A stretch of DNA of 64,000 nucleotides from Cyanoderma ruficeps (taxonomy: Eukaryota > Chordata > Aves > Passeriformes > Timaliidae): contig VZDJ01004378.1 in assembly GCA_008694505.1 (NCBI GenBank), positions 10,229,472 through 10,293,471 of the forward strand, in the 5' to 3' direction. The position numbers and the translations under genes were made by a program. Each line of letters begins with the position of its first letter. Position 1 is the stretch's first letter. Of the stretch, positions 25,784 to 38,600 are shown piece by piece. The notes beneath the pieces are model-generated. The model had not been told where the DNA came from and ran no database searches. It worked only from the letters and a program-made list of their open reading frames with translations.

Positions 25784-28320
25784 CTCCTGTGTTGCTACTG
25801 CAAAGCAAAGGCTTGATTATATTCATTAGTTTATAGTCTATCCGATGTAACATTTAAAAGAGATCCAAATCTCATTGGTATTTTCTCAGGGCATAACCTT
25901 TATTTCCATGTCTGAAGCCTGATGAAGTTTTGAGATAGCTTGACACAGCTTTCCTACCAGAAAAACAGGAAAGGCTGCTGGAGAGTGGTCTTTGTGGATA
26001 AAACCAACACTGAATTCCTCAGGGTTGATTTTGCACAGATGCTGGCACAAAACACAAGAGTTCAAGTAACCTACCTGAAGGCAATTTTTTACAACTCTAA
26101 GCACCCCGGAGGGTCAATGAGTCCTTAATTTTACCATCAGACAGACAGTTTGTCAAATTCCTTTACTATGTCTTGTACCAAATATAGAATATCTGCTCTC
26201 ATTACTACTGAAGTGCTCTCAGATGTGAGCATTGAGTGTGTCTGTAATTAACTACAGCCTATCTTTGTTCTAAACTCATTTTTCCAATAGTAAAGCAACA
26301 TGCTCTTCAGCAGCTTATTACTACAGCTATAAGTTGGTAATGTTTGCAGGGGCAAACAGAGCACTGCAACTGTACATGGCCATCTTTCCTGTGTTCAGCC
26401 TGAAGGATGGCCTATGGCAATTTTGTCTGAAACAAACCAGTAAAAATGCTTAAACTATTTAAACAAAAATATCGTTACCTAAATTTTCAAATTCTAATTG
26501 CATTTCCTAGAGTGTTTCGACTTAGCCATAGTACCAGGATGCTCAGAGAATCTCTGTAAAGAAAGGATAAATACATATTAATGCATTTTATCTTTAATGT
26601 CCAGTCAGAAAATCTGTTTTAAAATTGCATTATTGACGTGGGAAACACAAACACTAAAAAGTTACAAAGTGCTAAAATGAAACTTTACTGCTCAAGCGTA
26701 ATTTGCTTTTTTAATGCATGGATTGCAGTAATTTTTTACAAAATAGGCATAAATTTTCTCCATCAAGATGTCTCAGCAAGCACATGCTAAGTCGTATGCA
26801 AAGTAGTACTGTGGACCTACTCCAGGAATGGGATAGCATTATTTAACAGGTAATGTTACTCACAGAGTTTCAACTGGTTTTGTCCACCTGATGCTATTTC
26901 CCCTGCCCAGGCATTCCTTGTCTCTCCAGTAGCTCTAACTGATAGCTCTCCAATGTTGCCCTTCAACCTGTCTGGTCCAGTACCACTTTGGTCAGGACAT
27001 CAAACCTGGTATTGATGGTATTGAGTATTGAGGTATTGAGTCTGGCTGCTTCTAGCATAATACCAGGACCCCAAAGTGAGAAAAAGGGTGTCCTAAAGTT
27101 AGGCAAAAAAAGCAGTTTCAAGGAAAGTCTGGCTTGCTACTGGAAGTTCCGAGCAAACACAAGTTCCGTCTCTGTTACTCATGCAACTCAAGCTTGTTAG
27201 AGGACTGAGAGTAAAAAGCATGTTTGTTTGTGAGGACGACACATAGGAGCTCTGAGGTCAAAGCTGTACTAGTAAATTAAACAGTCTTGGGTTACTGACA
27301 CTCACCTGTCTGCACTCTTAAGTGATGGCATAGTTTTGATCTGGACCAACAAGCACTCTGACAAACAGTTCACTGGCACCATTCAGAAACTAGAACAGCC
27401 AGGGACCTCTCTTAGCAGGCAGCAGCAATGAGGCCCTCCTGCTGTACAGAGAGAGATTATAATGATGCCATGGGCAATGTCAGGCCAGCTGGTCTCTGTA
27501 CCAGACATGGCACATTTAATTTTTTTTGCCTGAATATATTCTGACTCAGTTGTGCTTATTGTGCCCTGACACATTACACCTTTAACCTGTAAAACAGTGG
27601 CAGTCTTTACTCATTTAGGCAATCATGTGCCTAAGTTTGACCAAAATTACAGAAGTAACAGCACAAAAACTACACTCCTGTCTAATGACAAAGACCATTT
27701 TCAAAGGATAAAGTTCTAGGGTTTTCTAAAGAGAAACATCAGCTTTTTAGGAATTTGTATTTGGGACTGTATTTGGGCAAGGAAAATGTCAAGCTGTATG
27801 CCTAAAAACATCCTAGTTTGGCAATCACAGAAGCAAGTTGAACAAAATTGCCTGATGCAAATATAATGTGACATTGATAGTACAGTTGCTCCAATAATGA
27901 CACCTTTAGGAAGCTCTTTAGCATAAGGAATAGTAAGGCTGTAGAGATTACATTTACTTTTCTTATTTCCACCAGCACAGCAGCAGAGAGCTCATCAGCC
28001 TCAGGAGTGTTGAACCGGTGGTGTGAGCAGCATGCCTGTTCCCTCCAGCACACTGCTTGCCAGTAATTTATATTTGGGATACATTAAAGCCTTAATTTTC
28101 AGCATCTTTACTTTCCTTTTGGTCAGGCAGAAAACATTGCATTCCTTCTTCAGAAACTCTAAAAGGTCAGCTCACCAAGGGGGGGCCTTTGGAAAGCTGC
28201 AGGAATAGCATGTGGGCTGCCACATAAGGTGCACACAGCTGGTGTTCAGCAGCTGTGAGCTGAAAACCAGTATAGAGCTCCAAAAAGACTGCTGCCAGGC
28301 TGATAGCCTGTAGGATTCTG
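25784..28320. other. Intergenic DNA, no gene recognised
   Basis: Unannotated AT-rich sequence. A short imperfect GGTATTGAG repeat occurs near 27,005-27,040. No exon, RNA gene or transposon was recognised. Confidence 0.55.
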
Positions 28321-28470
28321 TATTTGTGTTTTTTTGTGGGGTTTTTTTGGGGTTTTTTTTTGTTTGTTNTGGGGTTTTTTGGGTTTGTTTTTTTTTGTTT
28401 TGTTTTGTTTTGTTTTTTTTGCTACCTAATAGTGACTTTCTGGTGTTAGGTTTTTTTTTTTTTTTTTGTG
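28321..28470 (+). repeat. T/G-rich low-complexity tract with unresolved base
   Basis: The + strand alternates T runs with G runs (several GGGG and GGG blocks between 28337 and 28384), followed by a TTTTG pentamer repeat at about 28,395-28,420 and a 17-base T run near 28,450-28,467. One ambiguous base (N) is at 28369. Four G runs within about 50 bases could form a G-quadruplex in the + strand. The N and long homopolymers suggest the true length is uncertain. Confidence 0.85.
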
Positions 28471-28530
28471 TTCTGTATATATGGCTTTAAAATTCTCATT
28501 TGCTATGGGATCATTACTGGCAATTCCATC

Positions 28531-28604
28531 TTTTATGCTTTACTGTCAGGTTTGGTTTTATGCTTTACTGTCAGGTTTGGTTTTATGCTTTGATGTCAGG
28601 TTTG
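28531..28604. repeat. 25-base tandem repeat, three copies
   Basis: Three direct copies start at 28531, 28556 and 28581 with a period of 25 bases. Each begins TTTTATGCTTT and contains GTCAGGTTTG. The first two are identical and the third has small changes (TTTGATG instead of TTTACTG), suggesting recent local duplication. Confidence 0.9.
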
Positions 28605-30483
28605 TACACAGAAGGAGCCTTTCTGGCATGTAGCTGCAGCATTTTGTGGAGATGGCTGGGTCTGTTGGAAAGCATCACCTAACAGCATGACAGTGTCACT
28701 GTTGATGCCTGAAATGTGTCTTCATGTGTCTAAAAATCCTAAATGCAGCTGGAGTTAACTGGACACAGCTGATTTTCAGATTCTGCTTGAAAAACAGAAA
28801 CTGAACAGAGAAATAACACAGGGTCTCCCGTCACACATGACCCTGGGTCTGTGGGTGCTTTGGGGCCTGTTACCTGGTGTCTCAGTGATCTCCACCACTG
28901 GCACTGCAGACACAGGCCAGAACAGAAGCAGCCTGGCCACAGCCCTAAGTGTTGCATCTGCTTCCAAGGCAATCCTTGCTTACCCACACAGGAACAATCT
29001 GTCTCTAGCTTCAACCTAAGCCAAACACTGGGGGAATAAGCAGAGACTTTTGCATTCCCTTCTGATTTGCACTCAGTCTGTTTTCTGATCTTTTGTTTGT
29101 TTTATATTCCTACTGTGTTACCGAATATCTCACAGCTATATTTGGGTCTCTTGCTCGGAGCACCTGCTTCTTTTGAGGAGACAATTTAAATCATAGTAAG
29201 GGGATATATTGTTTTTCTCAGTGTTAACTCCAGAGAGCAATAACCCTGTGGCATTCTGGGATCTGTTCATTTACCCACCTGTGCATTTGGCTTTTTGTGT
29301 CTATATTGCTTATTTATAATGCAATTTCAGTGACTGCAGTCAGAAGGATATCAGTTATCTGGAGGTCACTGGAAAATAAGTAAATATACACATTAAATAT
29401 TGATGAATCATTTTTCCTACTGTATTTAAAATGCTAAGCTGGAAATTAGGAGCTTGACCGAGCAAATTTCACCATGTAGGTAGTTTCATTAACCTTACCA
29501 GGTTTGCATGAGACAGTGAAAAGAAGGTGAGTAAATTTCTCTAACAATGTCTGAATTTCAGAGCTTAGCAGTTTGAGGGAACACAAGAGCTTTATCTGTG
29601 ACACATTTTAGCAAAGCTACATTCAGTGTATTAATTTTTAAAAATATGCTGATATTTAGGAAATACAGGCATGTGCTGGCTGAGTAGTTCCCATGCAATA
29701 GTGTTGCACACTAAATTTAAAAACACTTCACACTGCAAAAAACATTTAATATTTTTTTACAAGGTATGGTATCTTTATTTTTTCTTCCCTTTAGCAAGAT
29801 TATGGGGTTTTGCCTTGGAAAATTTATAGAAACTTGTCGGGGAGTCAAAATTTCATGGTAAAGAAGAAAAAAGTATTGTAGCTGTTACAAAAGGAGTGGA
29901 ATTAACTACTATCTCTTTCTACACATCGTCTTTTTTCATCTCAACACGAGTTCCAAGTAGCTATCTAAAAACATGTTTACAATGAAGCTCTAGGGACTGC
30001 TGCCAAACATCCTTTTGTACAGAGAAAGGTTCTTCAACCTGCTATTTCGTCTGGGTAATATCCATTGAACTCTCAGAAATCTTCTTGTGATCCCTAGTTG
30101 TTCCATTAACTGAAATTATTCTGTGTTATATACAAACTATTTATTTCCTGTCAAACTTGACGGGGTTTTTCAAGATGGCAAAAACAAATACAGTCCGATG
30201 CTGTATATATTTTCAGGGTCTGTGTGTAGGGCGAATTTCTAGAGGATCACTTTGTTCATCTTCATTGGCTCCTGTATTCTGGATCCTCAAGCAATAAAAA
30301 ACAATTAAAAATTTATGCACTTGAGGAAACATTGTCTCTAGTAGCCCCAGAGCTAACAGTTTTCTTCTGTTTTTTTCTCCTGCGAATGACTGACTGAGAA
30401 TGATTCCAGCATTGTGCAAGGTAAGATTCAGAATGGAACTTTGCAACTAAATGCTTCTGCTAAATGGGTACATATACTGCAAC
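28605..30483. other. Intergenic DNA, no gene recognised
   Basis: Both strands carry short overlapping open frames around 28,740-29,040, but they have no family resemblance or exon-like boundaries. Nothing else was recognised. Confidence 0.5.
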
Positions 30484-30549
30484 CATTAGAATGGGATCTG
30501 ACTGTCAGATCAGATCCCATTCTAATGGGATCCCATTAGAATGGGATCT
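30484..30549. repeat. Compound perfect palindrome / hairpin cluster
   Basis: An arm at 30484-30501 (begins CATTAGAATGGGATC) is followed after 8 bases by its exact 18-base inverted copy at 30510-30527. Bases 30512-30549 are themselves a perfect 38-base palindrome centred on GATC, so the same arm occurs three times in alternating orientation. Confidence 0.95.
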
Positions 30550-30606
30550 AATCCCAGAACGGAACATTGTAATAAATCAATCCCAGAACGGAACATTGTA
30601 ATAAAG
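30549..30606. repeat. 29-base tandem duplication
   Basis: AATCCCAGAACGGAACATTG and the following AATAAA-containing bases occur twice in direct succession, with a period of 29 bases. The duplication abuts the palindrome cluster, so both changes probably arose in the same local rearrangement. Confidence 0.9.
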
Positions 30607-32049
30607 AGAGAGAAATATACTAGGGGCAAATGCTGAAGAGGAGCAGGTGAGAAGAAAGAAGGGCACAATGGAACAGACAGGAATCATGGAACCAGTCAGG
30701 ATGCCTGACCCTTCAAGGGAAGCTCTGGTAAAAATCTGTATATCTGGTAAGGTTTCAATGCCATATTTTATAATTTAACACAGTTGTTGAGTCCAAATGA
30801 AAAGAAAACTATGTGGTCTTACAGGAAGAAATTTGATTTTGTAGAGGAAGGCAGAGTTAAATACTCAAACACTGAGGCCAAAGAGTGCATTCTGCTCTTT
30901 TCTCAATTAAAAATAGTGTTTTACAGAAAATCCTAACATAGGAAAGGGAGACGCTTTCAAGAAAAAAATCCTAGGCGAGAAGTGCCATGCTCCTTCCTTT
31001 TAGATTATTTTTAATGGTTGAAAATACAATAATCAGATAATGAATATGTAACTCTAGACATAGCATGAACCTAACCTTCGCACTTCATCTGGAGAGCCCA
31101 AGGGAAGGAATATTAGGCTTTTCAATCTACGCAGTCATTCTAATTCAAAATAAACACCAGTAGACAGCAGTTTCAATCAACAGACTCTTAAGCTGAAAGA
31201 TATTTGCTCCGATTTACATATTAATTCTCTGGTTTTAGCATCATTTGCATGATACTTCCTTCTCACAGGTCAGTCATTTCAACTATAATTTCTACCTCCT
31301 TTTAAGTTGGCACTGTAGGAGTTAACTGAGAGGCGGACTGAGGTCTCTCTATTACCTTCTCTTTCAAACAGCTGCTGGTCATCAGAGTTGTTTATCTAAT
31401 ACTCTTAGGTCAATACTGTAGCACTCTAAATACAGACACACCAGATACATTTTTTTTTCTTAGAGAATGAGGCTATTTACCATGGAGAATTCTCCATCTG
31501 AGCTATTCATCAAGTCTCCCTCTCGTCAATGGAGAATAAGCATTTCTGCTCATCTCACCCTGATATGGACATCTTCAATAAGTTAAATGAATTACATCCT
31601 AAAATAGTTTCTCTGTTCACCATGAGTGGAGATCAGCATGAGTTATGTGGTTGTAGGCACTTATACAGTAGACACAGGAAGGTAGGTGAGATTAATCACT
31701 GCCTTGGCATTTCCAGCCGTTTTCTCCGTTTCAAAATTGACCATTGGTTATGGTATGGCTGAGCAGGTTCCAGGCAGGGTAATAAATGAAGTAGACACTG
31801 TTTGTGTTGCACCATCTTCTTATAGAAAGTAGCAGGTGTTTCCATCATCATTCAGTTAATGCAAAGTAATACAGGGAAAATAAACTTTTACAGCTTCAGA
31901 ATACAATATTGCTATGGCCTGGATAACCTAAAATTGGCACTGAAGATACCCAGGAATTAGTTTTGCTATTACCTGTGGGTCTTGAGACAGGAAAACAGTC
32001 TAGTTGAGATTTAGACATCAATAAGACAATCAATCACAAGGCTGAATGA
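30607..32049. other. Intergenic DNA, no gene recognised
   Basis: AT-rich sequence without a supported gene, RNA or transposon. Confidence 0.5.
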
Positions 32050-32640
32050 ACTTTAGAGATCACCTGCTACAGACAAACTCCTAAGGCAAGTTCATCTTTC
32101 GTGAGATTATTTTTGTCTTTAAAAGCTCCCAAGTTGGAGACTTCAAACCACTAGTATTAAAGCTGATGCTTCCTAGTTGTAATTTATAGCCACTGCTTGT
32201 CTTTATTGTGGGCTTGAAAAACAGGTGAATCTCTTTCTCTTTCACCTCTTTTGTAGCAGACTGCTGTCATGTCACCAGCTAGTTCCCTGTTCTCTAAGCT
32301 AAACAATCCCATTTTGTCTGACTTTTTCATATAACACAGTGACTCTTCTCAGCATGTCTCAGCTCTGTCCAACTGCTCCACGTCCCTTTGTTGTCATGTC
32401 CAAAAATAAACATGGTATTATTATAAAACCTTGCCAGACCTGTGGTGGGTGGAAGGACTGGCTTACAAATTGCTGTTTCTAAGTCCCAGTACAATGTGTG
32501 ATTTTTCTTGCAGCACTATGACAATGTTTGCCTGTCCTTGGGAATCATCTCAGATAACCCACAGATCCTTTCCTACAGTACGCTGGTTTTCCTCAGATGG
32601 ATTCTCCACTTGTCCACTCTAATTTGAAGTAACCTGTCCT
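32050..32640 (-). mobile_element. Degenerate CR1 LINE fragment, antisense
   Basis: Read on the + strand, the block matches in order the reverse complement of the CR1 3' region as I remember it: TTTAGAGATCACCTGCT (CR1 end), a segment like AAGTTGGAGACTTCAAACC, then TCTCTAAGCTAAACAATCCC, then CTCAGCTCTGTCCAACTGC and a later ACAGATCCTTTCCTACAGTA. Divergence is high with many indels, so this is an old insertion. The reading frame is destroyed. CR1 is the dominant LINE in birds and other reptiles. Confidence 0.62.
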
Positions 32641-35600
32641 CTTTCAAGCTAACTCACTGCCATCTAGACCATCTCTGAATTAAGTGTGATGGGTCTTTGC
32701 ATGTGTTGTTCCCCTGGTCCTCCACTCCCCTTCTCCATCTCTGATGGCCAATGTGGTTTGTCCCAAGATGCAAACACCAGGTGGGTACTGCAGGAGGAAC
32801 AATTTGATGCTTGCATAATTAACTGCTCAAGTGATGGGGGAGATGAAGAGTTTGTCATTTACTTTGCAGCTCATCAGCCTGCATACAGGTATAGAATGCT
32901 GCTGGAGACTGGGCCAATTGGGTAAACTGGTATCCTAAGGTTACAGGCAGCTTCTATGTGGACTGCTCCCTCCACACACACCCCAGCAGGGACTCCTGCA
33001 GGGCGGGTTCAGCCCAAAACCATGAAACATTCCCTGTTGTATGCATGAATGAAAAGCACCAAGGTCCAGCCAAACAGGGACATAAAATCCTGAAGTACCT
33101 ACATAGATGTTTTGTTGCTTTTAATTGTGACTTCTAAAAGGCCAAAGACTGTGAACTTTTATGTTTCTAGCTGAATCAGCTTATATTATAACCCTTTAGA
33201 AATAAACTGTTGACCAAATCTGAGACAAAGTGGACTGAGCCACACCTGGAAGTTTAGAAAGTGGGTCTCACTAAAGCTCTTGACTCAACAGGAGTGACTA
33301 CAATCTGAGTGCACTATAACCCATGTAATTGATGATAGAGTAGTTATTTACATGCTGCACTGGCAAAATTTAGATACTGTATTAGCAATAAATCTAATCA
33401 CAATCATCCACATAATCACTGTCTCCTACTTCTCGTGTCTGGCCGAGAGCCTTCTCTCCACTACTCTGCCACTGTAAGCCATGTAATATTCCCTACTGCT
33501 CCTCTCAACAATGCAAGTATTACCATCACGCCAAGGCAGGCCCTTGTCACATCTCTCAGACACCTTCCCATTTTGACTCTGAGTCACTGCTAATTACCCT
33601 GAGCATTCTTTTCCAACTGCTTTTGTAGGCAGGCAACAGCATTTTTATCTAAATCATCCTTCCCAATTTTCTCATTATCTATCATGAGGAACTTTAAAAA
33701 ACTCCTAGTATTTAACTTTTATCTTTCCTCAATATAGTTAGGCTGCTGTATGAGGAGGTTAGACCAGTCTGTTACAATTTGGTCTTGACATATCTGCAGA
33801 GAAGCAGATAGGCAGGCTAACAAAAGGACCTAAAAGTGCCACCTGTCATTTCAGATATCTAAGACTTGTATCATACAAACTCATAGCTTCTAATAACTGA
33901 AATTCCCTGGATTTTATGTTTCTTGTAGGAAGTCTGTATTTTCCCAAATACAGTCTGCACCCCAGTCACACTTAGCTCCTAAATCCCAGCAGGATTAAGA
34001 ATTTCCAACTGAAGCTTTGTGGAAAATAAATACGGATTTAATGGGAGAGAAGCGAAGAAGAAGAAATTATGTAATTTATCCAGGACAGAGACCTTCAATT
34101 CCGGTTGCTGTTCAGAACAGTTTCTACATGTTCCATTAGAATGTCACTGGATGAAAAAAAACCCCAAAACAGATGGCAATAGGCTGAATTTAAATTTTTC
34201 TTCCCCAACTACCCTTTGAACAGAGGAACTGTGTGCATTGCAGTGTAACAATGCAGCTTGTTATGATTAGTCTCAAAACTGTTAGGAACTAGAGAGGCAT
34301 TAATTGTCAACTGTAATTGTTGAGGGTTTTTGTCCCCTGAGGTATTGTATCTGCTAAGTGCAATCACACCAAACCACCAAGGAACAAATCTTAACCTCAC
34401 TGGAGCATTTTATTGCCTCTCCCTTTATTTCTTTACTTTTGTGTCCTTTTAGACGAAAAACACCTTGCTTGAAAAAACATGAGTGAAAAAGTACAATCTT
34501 TTGAAGTGGAAGTTTCTGGTCGAGCTTAAAGATTGGTCTTTTATTAGAAGATCTCAACTACTGAGCAACCAATTTACATCAGTCCCATGAGAATTCTTTA
34601 CATTGTTTTGTCATTTTTAGTTGAGCAGATTAAAGAGTTTTTGGAGCTCAAAAAGAACATATTTTATTGGATGAAATTAGGACATAGTCCTTTTAATTTC
34701 TTTTTTCCAGACAAAAATTCATTTGTACACAGGAACAGGCATACGTGCCTGTATCTATCTCAATATCATCTCTATCTCTATCACCTATCTATATTTTTAC
34801 CTATATGCATACCCAGTCAAGACACAGTGAACAAACAGATTTCAGATATGAATGGAGGTTTTGGGATTGTAGCCTTTTCATTAGCACTAGCAGGTATGTG
34901 ACTGAATTCTACGTCCCTCATGTTGTAGCTGTAGGGCTACAGCACGTTTTTCAGCATCTACATTGTCACATAAAAGCTCGCCATGGCATTCACACAATGT
35001 CCAATCTTATCAGGACACAAAGAAAGAAAAGCAGTAGTGCAACTTTTGAACCTGATAAGGTTGAGGTTAGGCTACCTAAGACAGGATATTAAGAAAACAA
35101 AGACACAGAGAAAATGTGATATTTAAGCAGGGCTGTTCTGCAAATGAAATAAGAATTAAAACTAACTGAAGATGATGGTAGTCTTTGGTGATGTATTTTG
35201 ACACTGCGTCACTACACAATTTTGATACATCTTATCTCCAGTACTGGTGATCATCAGGCAAATGTGCTGGCAAGCAGCATACTTGGCTGTGTCTTTACCA
35301 TTGAGCTGATATTGTGGTTGTTCTGTTTTAGACATTTGAATGGTAAGATCTTCTCAGAGTAGCTTTGCAAGCATTCAGCATTCCAGCCTCGACGCAGACA
35401 TGTCCGTATTCTCCAGATGAAGACAATGGCAGTAACAAAGAAGTCACCCACTTCTGACCTTGACGGCAGCTAACAGCAGAGATAACACTAGACATACAAT
35501 TTTTATCGCTAGTCTTTCTCCCATTTCCTCCCACAGTCAGGTAGGGCTCTATCAGCTTCTGTATCTTGTCCTGTCAGGCAGATTTCAGATAAGATTTAGG

Positions 35601-38600
35601 AAAAGGAGGCTAAATCTCACATTGCTAATAAGCAATGACTAGCAGACTAGTGCAAATATAAATGTACCAGAAGTGCAAGGCATCTCCCACACCTTAGGGG
35701 AAAGCATTTGATACTAATGCTAGAGTATATAATACGCAAGTACCTTCTGTGACTGAGAGTCTTCCATTAAATATGCTCCTTCTAAAAGAGCTTCTTAAAA
35801 TATCACCAAAGAATTGTTTAATACTGTTCAGAAAACTGGAGCATGCTGTGGCCTCTACAGATATGCTGAACCCTACTGCACAGAAATTTCTCTTCTTTGA
35901 AGTAAATTAATTCTTTCTTTTTGTATGTCTGATGAATATTTTATTTTAAAAAGCAAATAAAAAGTGACATAGAAATATGCATTATGTATTTCCCTCACAA
36001 AATGATGCTGAAAGAACACAATAATCCAGAGTCCAAAGTAAAGATTATGTTTGCATTGTTACTGATTTTTGAATGAAGTGACTTTCTTTGAAACCTGTGT
36101 ATTTTCTTGTGAAAGCCTTACACTGCAGAATGATTTCAATAGCAGAAAGTGCTTAAAAGAAGTTATCAAGACAGGAGAAGTGAACTCCATGTCTTTCACA
36201 GTCTATGTGTTACTGTGCAAGCCACTTCAGTCATTTTTATTTTCAAAGACAGTAGATGTGCTCTTTATTCTCCATTCAACCAGCTTGAAGTGCTAGTCTC
36301 AGCTCTGATTTTAGGTAATCTTATCTAACTTTTCCCTTGCCTATAAAGAATATGGAAAATGTTTAGCATTTCTGAAAAAAAACAGGGCATCTAGTTGCTG
36401 AGATATTTGCAATTTATCTAGTGATTTTCACATGTCATTTTGTATCTTAGATGCATATACTGAAATGAAGATACTATCTTGTCATACCTGTGTCTTTGGA
36501 AGAAAAGTTTTGAAGATGGGAATCTTGGAGAACATCACGAAATGCACTCATGGTCACATTGAAAAAAGAAAAGGAATTTTTACTTAGCACCCCTTAGCTG
36601 CAAATTATATCTGCCTGAATCAGTTGATTGTTTTGGACATAAAGAAATATTAGAGATGCTGTATTACATATATTCACTTTTTTTAGTGAATGAGACAGGA
36701 ATTCTTAGAAGAAAACCCACTAAGCCCTTGCAAAACTCTAATGCATAAGATTAGGGTGAGAAAACTAAGGTAACACAATACCTCTTAAACTTAAAGACTT
36801 GCAACAGCAGTCATTACTAGCACTCTTTTTCCATAGTGTTTATGCAGATTTTCACGTATACTTAAAGAACTGAAATATTTCCCTATATATGAAATTGTCA
36901 GTAAACTGCAGAATTTTGTGCTCATGAGATAATGGTCTATCACTTGGGCTAAATTAGTAACTGTGGGAATCAACAGAATCAACATCACATATGAGAAATA
37001 GCTGATACAGGGCTACACAGTCTCCTTTCTAAAAACGTTTGGTTTCATTTCCTCCTCTGTTTTGCTGTGAGAAGGCTGTGTCTATGCATCCGGCTATATG
37101 CATCTGTGAAATATTGACTGGACTGGTGAGTGATTGTACTTTTGACTCTGGAAACAATCTGGGCAATTTCTGCTTCTCTGAAGTTGCACTTGAGTTGCAT
37201 GTGCTGTGGTATCCTGGTAATAGCTCATAGAGAAAAGAATTTCAAGTGAAAGTTAAATATTTTCATTTGTGGGCAGATTCACAGGAAAGTTGAGATCTGC
37301 CTGCTGAGAGGAAAATCTGATTTTATATTCACCCAACCCATGACATGATGTGACTGCTTCTTAAACGAACTCCGGGGCAACTTATAGCAACCTAATGACC
37401 AAAGTTGGACTGGTGTCCAGAGCATATGGTACCAGTCAGTGATCAACAGATTGTAAACATATTATCATGTCATCCTCTTAATTTCTCTCCTGCTCCAGTT
37501 CTTTGTCAGATAATAATATTTTTGTTTGTACAAAAAAACCAGTCTGAGCTCTAAGCTACTTTTTTTTTACTAGACCTCAAGTTCTTAATCCCTTCTGAGG
37601 AGGGATATAGCAACAGCATTCCCATTACAAGAATGGTTGAAAAAGTTGTTTCTCATTAAAAGTATCTAATTTTATCCTTTAGCATGCTCAAAAATGTCTG
37701 AATCATTTTCCAGAAACATTTGATTCATGAAAGAGATCAAGCACAGCAAATAACAGCCTCAATGATTAAACTTCAAGCTATTGAGAACAGACTCATATGA
37801 TACAGAATCTAATTTCAACCTTAAGTCTCGCTGTATGTTCTATTTTAAGCTCTATAATTAAAATTACCTTCCTGATGTGTTTCATTCACTCTGAAAAGCT
37901 TGGAATTCAACAAGAATAGTGTTCAGCTCAGTTAAGTCTGACTCTAAAATTTCCTTTCATCTGAAAATATTTAATATCATGGGAAATATTTTGCAACATT
38001 TGGGAGCAATGAAAAGGAACTTGCATGTGTCAATTTCATGGATGATAGGCTTGGGTATAGCCAGAGTTCAAATTATCTCTGCAAATATACATGTGGAATT
38101 CAAATATCCAAGGACTTTAAAATGGATTGTTAGCATTGTTAGCCTTCTTTCAGCAGCATAAGCTGCAGCAAGATTCTTCAAAGGAATACTCTTAATCTAT
38201 TTTAATACATTACCCAACCAGGTAAGACTCTGCAGACACAGATCTGAAGGACAAATGAATTGTTTTTTGTAAAATTTGCAGTTGGAACATGACATTCATT
38301 CTTTGCTTTTAGTAGTATCCTAAGGCACCACTGTAGTATGGAGTAACATATGGTCATTCCTGTATGTTTACAAGAAAAGCCATTTTTCAAATAAACAGCC
38401 ATTAGCAAAACAATAGGGGCTTCTAATCTCATTAATCCTCTAAAAGATTGCTGGAACTGGGTAGAGGTATACAAAGCTCATGCTGGCCTCTGTCTCCATT
38501 TTATTACAATAACAGAAAGCTGTTGTTCCTGCTTCATATTCCCTTCTCCCCCTTCCTCCCATGGTGGATGGTAGCAGTATTGTAAAAATATGAAGTGAGG

